Source: Fodinibius salicampi (lineage in GTDB: Bacteria > Bacteroidota > Rhodothermia > Balneolales > Balneolaceae). Taken from it: 64,000 nucleotides of DNA. The position numbers and the translations under genes were made by a program. Location: NCBI RefSeq assembly GCF_039545095.1, contig NZ_BAABRS010000002.1, positions 496,001-560,000 on the forward strand, written 5' to 3'. Below are positions 8,257-16,346 of this stretch, piece after piece. The number at the start of each line of letters is the position of its first letter. Position 1 is the stretch's first letter. The notes under the pieces are model-generated. The model was not told where the DNA came from, did no database searches, and was given only the letters and a program-made list of their open reading frames with translations.

Positions 8257-10929
8257 GTGAGTCTTACCATTCGTGAATATAGCTTTTTTGTACTTTCCCT
8301 GCTTGCAGCGGTGTGGTTTTTTGTGGGCTATCCTACACAGGACCCACGCAGCAGTATAAATCTTTCGTTAGAAAAAACGGAAGTAGAACAGAAGGCAAAG
8401 GAAGCGTTCGGTGGCTTTGGATTCGCTACCCAGCATTATAGTTCTGAGGTTAATTTCGACGCTCACCGTAGTCTTTTGGATTCTCTTCAAAAAGAACTTG
8501 GTCGATCGGAGTTGATTGAAAAAATAAAGTCTGGTGAGATTCAAAATCTCAAACCGTTTTATTGGCAGGTTAGATTCACCCCTACCACTGAAGGCCGTTC
8601 GTCTATTATAGGATTAGCAGGTACAGAGGATTCTAATGATGGACCACCCGGAGAAAACGATGAATATATCGAATTGCGTTTTGATATGCAGGGCGAACTC
8701 ATAGAGGTACGCAATCCTAATGCGATAATACCAAATAAGGCGGTAAATCGCCCGGCTTTAGGAGCAGCTTTTGGACCTGGAAAAGATGGAATTGGTGAAC
8801 TGCTATCATCATTGTCGGACTCTTCACTTAGCCGGCAATTCGGTATTGATGTACAGCGAAGCGATATAGATACAGAATCAGTGGCTCAATGGTCTTTGGA
8901 ACGCTTAGAAACGTTATTAGACGAAGGAGGCCGGGTTGGATTGACAGAGCCAGGTATCTTCAATATAACTTCTTATTATTTGGGACAGACCGGATGGGAT
9001 GTAACCGCTTTTGTAAAAGATACGGTTCGTCTTGGTCGGACGAATGGGACAAATACTGCTAACGCTCGATTCCAGGGAGCTCAGGAAGAACAGGGGCAAA
9101 AAGTTCGTATTGATGTGAGTGTTACGGCTACAGGTGGACTTTTATCAATAGAATCGACGTATAATCCGGATGGTAATGGAAATACGACCTTTCATGAGTT
9201 ATGGCCTGTATTACGTACTATGCTTATTTTCCTATTTTGCCTGGCGGGAGTCATTATTTTCTTTTTTAGGATAAGGGCGCGGGCTATTGATACGAAACCG
9301 GCTTTGGTGATAGCCATCCTGGCGGGAGTCATGGTTTCTGTGCAGATGCTGCTTTCAACCATTGTCCAAACCGATATTTTTACCGAATCTACAGATTTAA
9401 CCACAAGTATTTTAATTCTGGTCGTTACGGGAGTATCCGGTGCCGCCGCCGCATTAGCCTTTTTTGTTTTTTCTGCCATAGGTGATTCCATAACCCGTCA
9501 ACATTGGTCTGAGAAGCTAAGCCTGTACAATTATATACGTCAAGGTATGCTTTTTAATAAGCCGGTGGGCTATATGTTGATACGATCGGTTCTATGTGCG
9601 TTTCTTTTGGCAGGTCTGTGGACGCTAGTACTCTGGTTATTTCCTAAAATGTACCTGGATATCCAGCAGGTATTTCTCCATGAACAGGCTATGTGGCCAC
9701 CTATATATATTATGTTTAAAAATGGTGCTATTGCCTTAAGCGTAACGCTGGGAGTATTTTTAGTACTGGGGGGACAAGCATATGCACAGACAAAAAACAG
9801 TATTATTTCATCGCTGTTTATGGTATTAGCTTGCACTATAGTGGTCCCTATAGCAGGAGATTATGGTCCTGCTATAAAGGAGATTGGAAGTGCATCAATT
9901 GTGGGAATAGCATTGGTGCTTATCTATTTGAAATGGGAAGTCGTGACACTATTATTAAGTCACTTTTTATTTCTGGGACTGTTGACATCCGCTGGTGGAT
10001 GGGTCGTCGAAAATTCAATAGATGCCTATATTTTTATCTTCCAGATGGGACTAATGGCATCCATATTTGTAGCAGGAGTCTGGACAATTTTAAAAGGAAA
10101 GGATGAAAAAGTATTAACAAGATTTGTTCCCGAATATGTAGAAGAGTTGGCCCAGGAACAGCGCATTAAACAGGAACTCCAAATTGCCCGGGAGGTGCAA
10201 CAGTCATTTTTACCTATTCGAACACCAGAGTTTGAGCATCTCGAGTTGGCAGCTATTTGTAAACCTGCTTATGAAACCGGTGGAGATTATTATGATTTTA
10301 TTCCACTTGATGATAACCGAGTTGCCGTAACCATTGGAGATGTGAGCGGAAAAGGGATTGAAGCCGCTTTTTATATGACTTTTATAAAGGGCATTTTACA
10401 CAGCTTATGCAGGGAGATTGATTCCCCGGCAGAATTATTGAAAAAAACTAATCGATTATTTTATGACAATGCTTCCCGGGGTATTTTTATTTCTCTGGTG
10501 TATGGCATTGTTGATCTGAATAAACAGGAATTCCACTTTGCCAGGGCAGGTCATAATCCTATTTTACGTATGAATACTAAGGAGTCTGTGATAGAAGAGT
10601 TACAACCCAGGGGAATTGGTCTCGGGCTATCATTAGGCTCTCCTTTTGACAATCAGATTGAAGAAGTACGCCTGAAGCTTTATGATAATGATGCCTTAGT
10701 ACTTTATACTGATGGTATTACAGAAGCATTAAATGAAAAAGGAACTTTTTATGGAAGCCATCGATTGCATAATTTGTTGAAAAAGCAATCAGATAAATCT
10801 GCCTCAACAATTTTAGATACCGTATCGAACGATATAAAATCTTATATTGGAGAAGCTAAGCAGCATGATGATATGACAATGATTGTTATGAAGCTTAAGA
10901 ATAAGGAAAGTGGCCTATTGAAGGAATGA
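8257..10929 (+). CDS. Membrane-bound SpoIIE-type PP2C phosphatase
   Basis: An 890-residue inner-membrane protein. One TM helix (about 8-24) is followed by a large soluble, probably periplasmic domain (30-310), then about eight further TM helices (315-625), then a cytosolic SpoIIE-type PP2C domain (about 640-885). Metal-binding residues are visible: D677 in GGDYYDF, D695 in GDVSGKG, D819 in YTDGITEA and D871/D872 in HDDMTM. Such phosphatases usually reset anti-sigma/anti-anti-sigma partners, but no STAS or HPK-like kinase gene is nearby, so the target is unknown. GTG start (VSLTIREY); no good ribosome-binding site is seen. The stop overlaps the start of the broken thioredoxin-like gene (ATGA). 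Confidence 0.88.
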   Translation: MSLTIREYSFFVLSLLAAVWFFVGYPTQDPRSSINLSLEKTEVEQKAKEAFGGFGFATQHYSSEVNFDAHRSLLDSLQKELGRSELIEKIKSGEIQNLKPFYWQVRFTPTTEGRSSIIGLAGTEDSNDGPPGENDEYIELRFDMQGELIEVRNPNAIIPNKAVNRPALGAAFGPGKDGIGELLSSLSDSSLSRQFGIDVQRSDIDTESVAQWSLERLETLLDEGGRVGLTEPGIFNITSYYLGQTGWDVTAFVKDTVRLGRTNGTNTANARFQGAQEEQGQKVRIDVSVTATGGLLSIESTYNPDGNGNTTFHELWPVLRTMLIFLFCLAGVIIFFFRIRARAIDTKPALVIAILAGVMVSVQMLLSTIVQTDIFTESTDLTTSILILVVTGVSGAAAALAFFVFSAIGDSITRQHWSEKLSLYNYIRQGMLFNKPVGYMLIRSVLCAFLLAGLWTLVLWLFPKMYLDIQQVFLHEQAMWPPIYIMFKNGAIALSVTLGVFLVLGGQAYAQTKNSIISSLFMVLACTIVVPIAGDYGPAIKEIGSASIVGIALVLIYLKWEVVTLLLSHFLFLGLLTSAGGWVVENSIDAYIFIFQMGLMASIFVAGVWTILKGKDEKVLTRFVPEYVEELAQEQRIKQELQIAREVQQSFLPIRTPEFEHLELAAICKPAYETGGDYYDFIPLDDNRVAVTIGDVSGKGIEAAFYMTFIKGILHSLCREIDSPAELLKKTNRLFYDNASRGIFISLVYGIVDLNKQEFHFARAGHNPILRMNTKESVIEELQPRGIGLGLSLGSPFDNQIEEVRLKLYDNDALVLYTDGITEALNEKGTFYGSHRLHNLLKKQSDKSASTILDTVSNDIKSYIGEAKQHDDMTMIVMKLKNKESGLLKE

Positions 10930-11279
10930 TACTTGTATGGAGACGATTTGTGATTTTTCTCTTTCTCTGTTTTAGGAGCTTAAGTGTTTTGGGCCAGGAT
11001 ATTGATTGGGTATCACTGCAGGAGGCACAGACTAAAGCTTCTGAAGAAGACAAAAAAGTGCTCATCTTTGCGGAAGCTGAATGATGTGGGTACTGCCAAA
11101 AAATGGATGATGAAGTCTTCTCAACACAGGCTGTAACTGTCAGCCTTGGGAAATACTTTAATGGTGTACTTCTCGATATTGAGTCAGTTGCAATCGTTAA
11201 GTTTAATGGCGAACGACTTTCCGAAGAATCATTAGCTAAAAAATTTAGAGCATTTCAAACACCTTTGAGGAATATCTAA
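10926..11279 (+). pseudogene. Thioredoxin-like exported protein, broken by in-frame TGA and 3' loss
   Basis: The frame starts with an ATG overlapping the phosphatase stop and encodes a hydrophobic signal sequence (FVIFLFLCF...SVLGQD), then a thioredoxin-fold N-terminus (KKVLIFAEAE). A TGA stop follows at 11082-11084, directly before CGYCQKMDDEVF. Reading through, the frame continues to RLSEESLAKKFRAFQTP and stops at TAA 11277-11279, where intact relatives continue with the cis-Pro strand and C-terminal helix. The residue before CxxC is normally Trp, so TGG to TGA is the simplest history. It belongs to the same family as the intact gene at 12132-12647 (WCGWCQKM...LAQKL). Most likely a decayed paralogue once co-expressed with the phosphatase. 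Confidence 0.8.
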
Positions 11280-11381
11280 TGGATCACAGTATTGAAATAA
11301 AATAGTTATATTTTATAAATACGATACTCCGCTGTTAGTAAGGTTAAACAAAGATATTCGATTTCTGAACGATTAAGAATT

Positions 11382-12038
11382 ATGGTTTTAAGTCAAGCTG
11401 TTGAAGATTATTTAAAAGTTATTTACAGAATCGAACTGGAGGGAAATAAGGCAACAACTACCAAAGTTGCCGATGCACTTGAGGTGTCTTCAGCTTCCGC
11501 TACCAATATGGTAAAACGTCTATCAAAAATGGGATTGGTGGATTATGAGTCCTATAAAGGGGCATCACTTACCAAGTCTGGTAAGAAAATTGCTCTTGAA
11601 ATTATACGTCATCACCGATTACTGGAGCTTTATTTGTTGGAAGTAATGGGCTATTCCTGGGATGAGGTGCACGAGGAAGCGGAAAAACTTGAGCATCATA
11701 TTTCCGAGCAATTTGAAGAAAAGATTGCCCAGTTACTTGATGATCCCACTCACGATCCCCATGGGGATCCCATTCCTACTAAAGACGGTTTAATGCCTGA
11801 AATGAAGGCAGATCCCTTGGTAAATGCAGAGACAGATCAGGAGTACATTGTAAATCGTGTGAAGGATCAGAATCCGGATCTGCTCAGATATCTCGAAAAA
11901 ATAGGATTATTGCCGGGAATTAAGATTAAAATTAAAGAAAAAGGTCCCTTTAAAGGGCCGATTACCATCCTTATTGAAGGGAATGAGAAGGTAATTGGAA
12001 ACGATGTGGCTCAAAATATTTTAGTTGCGGAGCTTTAA
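11382..12038 (+). CDS. DtxR/MntR-family metal-dependent repressor
   Basis: A 218-residue transcriptional regulator. The N-terminal winged helix (about 1-65) contains SQAVEDYLKVIY and TTTKVADALEVSSASATNMVKRL. The dimerisation and metal-binding helices (65-145) include RHHRLLELYLLEVMGYSWDEVHEEAEKLEH and end in the family mark DPHGDPIP. The C-terminal FeoA/SH3-like domain covers about 150-218. Such proteins repress iron or manganese uptake genes when loaded with Fe2+ or Mn2+. It lies convergent to the thioredoxin-receptor operon, whose promoter carries a DtxR-type palindrome at 14986-15003, making that operon a likely target. Whether it senses iron or manganese cannot be decided here. Confidence 0.93.
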   Translation: MVLSQAVEDYLKVIYRIELEGNKATTTKVADALEVSSASATNMVKRLSKMGLVDYESYKGASLTKSGKKIALEIIRHHRLLELYLLEVMGYSWDEVHEEAEKLEHHISEQFEEKIAQLLDDPTHDPHGDPIPTKDGLMPEMKADPLVNAETDQEYIVNRVKDQNPDLLRYLEKIGLLPGIKIKIKEKGPFKGPITILIEGNEKVIGNDVAQNILVAEL

Positions 12039-12131
12039 TAATATTGAGGGTAATTTGTTTACTTACCTTAGGTGAGTGAGCTGAGGCATAGCATTTAATT
12101 TAATAGTAAAAGTACAATCGAATTAATCGGG

Positions 12132-12647
12132 TTAGAACTCTTTTCTCCGTTTGTTGAAGGCCTCAAAAGAATGCTGCACATACGCATTGGAAGATATATA
12201 CTTTAATACCGGATGAAGATTGTCAGCTTCAATAAAACCCGGTAACCGGAGAAGATAATCTCCATTTGATGAAAGAAATATAATAGTAGGAACACTTTCA
12301 GCTGTTAGTTTTTGGGCTAATCGGAAGGAGGTAAGTTTTTGTCCTTTATATTGGTGCGTGGTTTCATGGTCACCCCGGTTGAGACGGGTTATGATAAAGT
12401 GGTCAGATAATTCAGGCGTCAGCCTGGGGTACACTTCCCTCTCCATTTTTTGACACCAACCACACCAGGGTGCCCATACATGGATCAAAATAGGACGGTT
12501 GCTTGAATCGGCTATCTCAATCGCTGTCTCAAAAGGCTGCCACTCCACCTCTGCATTACTTTGAGCAGTGGCTGGAAGGTGCCATCCCGCAAGCAGGAGG
12601 GCTGCCAGTAAGCATTTGAACCAAAGGTGGGTTTTAGTTGATATCAT
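12132..12647 (-). CDS. Exported thioredoxin-family protein
   Basis: A 171-residue protein with a signal peptide (CLLAALLLAGWHLPATAQS) and a thioredoxin fold. The redox pair is C62/C65 in WAPWCGWCQKM, and the cis-Pro is in SVPTIIFL. The LTSFRLAQKL insert, typical of the DUF255/SoxW-like thioredoxins, precedes the cis-Pro. It should act in the periplasm as a disulfide reductant or isomerase. The gene starts 39 bp after the stop of the CGVC-type TonB receptor and shares its direction, so they are probably one operon. The receptor's conserved CGVC motif is a possible substrate (inference). The fragment at 10926-11279 is a dead relative. Confidence 0.85.
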   Translation of the reverse strand: MISTKTHLWFKCLLAALLLAGWHLPATAQSNAEVEWQPFETAIEIADSSNRPILIHVWAPWCGWCQKMEREVYPRLTPELSDHFIITRLNRGDHETTHQYKGQKLTSFRLAQKLTAESVPTIIFLSSNGDYLLRLPGFIEADNLHPVLKYISSNAYVQHSFEAFNKRRKEF

Positions 12648-12686
12648 GACTCTGGTTTATCTCCAAATTGACTATTATTTTTTATT

Positions 12687-14933
12687 TTATCTGAGATTGA
12701 GCCGAGCCCCAAGTGAAAAGGTGCGGCCAACAATGGGACCCCAGGTATAAATGGTATCAAATTCGGAACTAAATGGGGTTGCTGCATCGACCAATGGACT
12801 TCCCTGCGTGTAGTTAAATATATTTTCGACTGAGAAATAGGCTTCGATGCCAACTCCGTGCGATCGGTTTACGTTGCTGAATTCTTTTGTCAGTTTAAGA
12901 TCATGGGTAGAAAAAGTAGGAGACCATCGGTTGCGCCCAAAATTCTCTACATAATTGTCTGGCATTCGCTTGGGACCTACGAGATTGCCAGAGTAGCCGA
13001 GAGTCATGTCCCATTTATTCAGCTGGTAAGTCGCCCCAAATGATCCGGTAAAATCCGGGGCATAGGTCAGGGCTTTGCGGATATCACTTTCTTTGGTAAA
13101 CACGTCCATCAATGTTAGACTTATATCGTAACTGATGGGTAGGTAAGTAAAGTTTTGGTCCAGATTAATAGCAACCCCTTGAGTAACGGAATAGCCGTCC
13201 AGGTTTTCATAGACAATTAGGTTAGGGTCCTGATCGTAGTCGGGGATGATTTTGTTGGAAAATCGAGTATAGAATCCGTCTAATCCTATTGTCAATGGAT
13301 TTGCCCCGAAAGGAATAATATGTTCAATACTAGCAGTAATGCTTTTAGATTTTTCCGGATGTAAATCTTCCCTAAAAACAACTTCTCGCGATCCCGTAAG
13401 GGCGGCATGGTCTTCGGTGAATACATTAACAACCCGAAAGCCCGTACCTCCGCTTATTCGTGCGGTTGTATAATTGGTTGGACTGTACTTGACGGAGAGA
13501 CGAGGAGCTGTTATAAAGCCGTGCTCCGTATGGTGGTCAACACGGAAGCCGCCCAAAAATGTTGCTGCACCGACCGAGAGCTCACCTTGGGCAAAAAGGC
13601 CCGGGATAAAGCGACTATTCGTTCCTTCGGAGGTAGCTGGCGTATTATCATTGTAGGTTTGATAACGAAGAGTAGCGCCCGTCAGCAATTGGATTGATTC
13701 CGTAATTTTTTGATTCCAGGTAGCCTGCCCATAGAGAATATTTTGCCGGGCTTTATAATGTTCGGTGCCGTAGTAGCTGTCTTGGTCGTGATAGGTAAGC
13801 GCTCCGCTAATGCGCAGCTGCTGATCCAATCCCGCAGGATGATAGTCAGTCATTAATTCCGCTCGACGGGTATAGATTGATTCTCCGTAAATCTGATTGG
13901 AGCCACGTACTGCATCCGAATAATCTTGCGTGCCGCCTGTACGATTTTCATCATATAATTTGGCAGCAATATTTATTCGTTGTTCCCCATTTTTTCCTTC
14001 CAGGGTGCCCTTGCCAAAAATGCCCACCTGGGATCGTTTAGGCATATCATTAAAGCCATCGTCATTGTTATCAAAATAGTGCGCCATGCGGCCAAGATTT
14101 CCACTGATAAAACTTTTGAAACGACCAACTTTTGGGGAAGCAGCCAGGTTAATATTTCCCTCCCGTGTGCTTTTTGTATAAATATCAGATGAAAAGGAGG
14201 GAGTATTGGCTGGATTTTTGGTAATTATATTAACGACTCCTCCTAAAGCTTGCGTACCGTACAGGGTCGATTGTGGACCTTTAATAACTTCAACCTGGTC
14301 AATGATGGATGGACTTATGCCATTTAACCCGTAGACCGAAGCTAAAGCTCCCATAATGGGCATGCCATCGATTAATACCGCTGTATTGGGTCCTTCAACA
14401 CCGTTGATACGGATGGCATTTGTACCACAAACCCCACAGTTTAGCTGGGTGGAAAGACCGTTAACACTATCGATTAAATCCATAATGTTAGCGCTTGTTT
14501 TACCCTGTTCAAGACGTTTGGGAGTGACGACCGCAACTTTTACCGGGGATTCTCTGGTAAAAGTTTTTCGCATAGTCCCGGTGACCACCACTTCACCGAG
14601 CTCTTCGGTTGTCGTTTCTAGCGTTATTTCTAACTTTGCTGTTTGGCCGGATTGGATGGATATTTGTTTTTCATATTCAGCATAGCCCACTGCTGAAACA
14701 ATGAGAGTATATTTTCCGGAAGGAATGTTTTTAATAATGAATTTGCCTTTGTTATCGCTCGAAGTACCTTTTTGGTTTTCCTGGATGGCAATGTTGGCCC
14801 CTGCTACAGCTTCTCCTTCACTACTCGTTATTTTTCCTTCGATGATACCTGTATTGGATTGACCCAATGCGGAGCTCAATGAGAAAAGAGTGATAATAAA
14901 ACATATTATGGCGACACGACTGGGAAAAAACAT
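12687..14933 (-). CDS. TonB-dependent outer-membrane receptor with CGVC plug motif
   Basis: A 748-residue receptor: signal peptide (ending SSALGQS), a CarboxypepD-regulatory-like domain (about 27-108), a TonB plug (about 115-240; VVVTGTMRKTF, VLIDGMPIMG, VEVIKGPQSTLYG), then a beta-barrel ending in ARLNLR. The plug carries NCGVCGTNAIRINGVEGP at about residue 156, an unusual Cys pair found in a subgroup of Bacteroidota receptors whose ligand I cannot name. Expression is probably metal-controlled, because a DtxR-like palindrome lies about 55 bp upstream of the start and a DtxR regulator lies just beyond the operon. The downstream partner is the exported thioredoxin at 12132-12647. Confidence 0.9.
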   Translation of the reverse strand: MFFPSRVAIICFIITLFSLSSALGQSNTGIIEGKITSSEGEAVAGANIAIQENQKGTSSDNKGKFIIKNIPSGKYTLIVSAVGYAEYEKQISIQSGQTAKLEITLETTTEELGEVVVTGTMRKTFTRESPVKVAVVTPKRLEQGKTSANIMDLIDSVNGLSTQLNCGVCGTNAIRINGVEGPNTAVLIDGMPIMGALASVYGLNGISPSIIDQVEVIKGPQSTLYGTQALGGVVNIITKNPANTPSFSSDIYTKSTREGNINLAASPKVGRFKSFISGNLGRMAHYFDNNDDGFNDMPKRSQVGIFGKGTLEGKNGEQRINIAAKLYDENRTGGTQDYSDAVRGSNQIYGESIYTRRAELMTDYHPAGLDQQLRISGALTYHDQDSYYGTEHYKARQNILYGQATWNQKITESIQLLTGATLRYQTYNDNTPATSEGTNSRFIPGLFAQGELSVGAATFLGGFRVDHHTEHGFITAPRLSVKYSPTNYTTARISGGTGFRVVNVFTEDHAALTGSREVVFREDLHPEKSKSITASIEHIIPFGANPLTIGLDGFYTRFSNKIIPDYDQDPNLIVYENLDGYSVTQGVAINLDQNFTYLPISYDISLTLMDVFTKESDIRKALTYAPDFTGSFGATYQLNKWDMTLGYSGNLVGPKRMPDNYVENFGRNRWSPTFSTHDLKLTKEFSNVNRSHGVGIEAYFSVENIFNYTQGSPLVDAATPFSSEFDTIYTWGPIVGRTFSLGARLNLR

Positions 14934-14985
14934 TTGACCGTTATTTATTTATCCTTAACTAAATTTAATATAAGACTTATATAAT

Positions 14986-15003
14986 ATTTAGCCAAGGCTA
15001 AAT
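14986..15003. promoter_or_regulatory. DtxR-type operator palindrome
   Basis: ATTTAGCC-AA-GGCTAAAT, a perfect 8-2-8 dyad in the promoter region of the receptor at 12687-14933. Its TTAG-N6-CTAA core has the spacing of the classical DtxR/IdeR box. A DtxR-family gene is in the same neighbourhood (11382-12038). Binding itself is inferred. Confidence 0.6.
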
Positions 15004-15090
15004 TTAGGGAGTTGCGGGCATATCCTTTAACAGGAAACACTAGAGATTAAATGAAGATAGAGTTGAAGGTTTTATATAATTGGGAAGTCA

Positions 15091-15130
15091 AATAAAAAAG
15101 CCAGGCCCAAGAATACTCAGGCCTGGCTTA
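15091..15130 (-). terminator. Rho-independent terminator after the PepSY gene
   Basis: Perfect stem GCCAGGCC / GGCCTGGC with a 12-nt loop. Read on the minus strand it is followed by TTTTTTATT. It lies about 20 bp beyond the stop of the PepSY gene and ends the siderophore-receptor/PepSY transcript. Confidence 0.88.
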
Positions 15131-15151
15131 TTAAGTGCTTGACATAAATAG

Positions 15152-16294
15152 TCAGGGCAATGTTGTTTCTTTTTCTTTTTTGTTCCTATTAGTACCTGGA
15201 AGGGAAGGCTTATAATGCTTTCTATTTTTTAATTCCCGCTTTTTCTGTTCTCGTTTTCGCCAGATGATAAAGCCAGTGATAGATAGGAGCGCCGGGGCTA
15301 ATCCGAACAGACAGTATAATATTTTGATGATAATGCCTCCCCAGTCTCCAAAATGAAGCGGGTAGGTAAAACTCAGAAGATGTGTAGTAACCGGCTGATT
15401 TTGGATAAAGAAAGCATTGCTTTCTGTTCCAGTTTTGGGATCAAATTGTACATAGTTTGAAAATTCATAATGGATGGGTAAGTCTGATTCCATATGTCCA
15501 TATAGCGTAATCTGGCGATCTGGTTGTGCAGGCATTCGTACGTAAGAAGGATCAAAGCTCGGATAAGATTCTTGGACAGTTTCTATCACTTTGTCCAGAG
15601 ATGCTTCAATGGCAGGAGGATCAGGAAGGGGAGCGGACCCGTCATCGGATTTGATATGCGTCTGAACAATAATCAACATAATAACTACGCCTGTTATGGC
15701 GGTTATCAAGTTGAAGATGAGGGCCCAAACACCGACGGTACGATGCAGCTCTGAGGAGGTAGACTGTAAGTTTCGGAAACGGGGACGTATTTTAAACGTA
15801 AGTACTTTTTTTATGGCCTTGCGATAAAACCAAAAACCGGTGATGAGGGAGCATATAAACATCAATCCCGAGATGAGCAGAATAACCTCGCCGATAAAGC
15901 CGGAGTGCAGCTGATAGTGGAGCTTAAGCATCCAGTAAGAGAAAGTACTTTCTCTATTAAGATCCCGCAGGATTTCACCCGTCACCGGATGCAGGTACAA
16001 ATATCGACGGGTATCGGGCCGACGTATCTCGGCTTCAATTGCCCGGTCAGCTTTTTCGGGAATAACGGTCAATCGTACATCCCAGTTGGGATGTTTTTGA
16101 ATGATCGAAGAGTAGGCGTTGTCGAGAGAAACGGGTAGATCAGAATCCGGCTCGTAGATAACATCGCGCTGGATGAAGTGTTCGATTTCATCGTCAAAAA
16201 CCAGTATAGAACCGGTTAAGCCCATGATAAGAATGAAGATGCCAGCTATTAGGCCGAGCCACTTATGGATAGAAAGAAGAAATCGTTTGTCCAT
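15152..16294 (-). CDS. PepSY-associated TM helix protein (PiuB-like)
   Basis: A 380-residue inner-membrane protein with the N-terminal family hallmark LSIHKWLGLIAGIFILIMGLTGSIL. There are two further central TM helices (about 135-155 and 190-210) and a C-terminal TM pair region (LFGLAPALLSITGFIIW). Periplasmic PepSY-type loops lie between (VTGEILRDLNRES; YVQFDPKTGTESN). This family is commonly paired with siderophore receptors and is proposed to reduce or handle the imported iron complex. Here it starts about 50 bp after the receptor stop (16347) in the same direction, so it is almost certainly co-transcribed. The C-terminal tail is lysine/arginine-rich and probably cytosolic. Confidence 0.9.
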   Translation of the reverse strand: MDKRFLLSIHKWLGLIAGIFILIMGLTGSILVFDDEIEHFIQRDVIYEPDSDLPVSLDNAYSSIIQKHPNWDVRLTVIPEKADRAIEAEIRRPDTRRYLYLHPVTGEILRDLNRESTFSYWMLKLHYQLHSGFIGEVILLISGLMFICSLITGFWFYRKAIKKVLTFKIRPRFRNLQSTSSELHRTVGVWALIFNLITAITGVVIMLIIVQTHIKSDDGSAPLPDPPAIEASLDKVIETVQESYPSFDPSYVRMPAQPDRQITLYGHMESDLPIHYEFSNYVQFDPKTGTESNAFFIQNQPVTTHLLSFTYPLHFGDWGGIIIKILYCLFGLAPALLSITGFIIWRKREQKKRELKNRKHYKPSLPGTNRNKKEKETTLP

Positions 16295-16346
16295 AGAATA
16301 AAACTGTCGAACTTAAAAAAGGTTCGGCAGCTTACCGCAAGTATCT

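Noticed and set aside
11082-11084. TGA before CGYC read as a selenocysteine codon
   Set aside because: Relatives have Trp at this position, not Cys or Sec, no bacterial SECIS-like hairpin is evident just after the codon, and the reading frame also ends early. A nonsense mutation is simpler.
12061-12077. ACTTACC-TTA-GGTGAGT as a second DtxR operator or a terminator
   Set aside because: The dyad is imperfect, lies between convergent genes where no promoter is needed, lacks the TTAG/CTAA half-sites and has no T tract.
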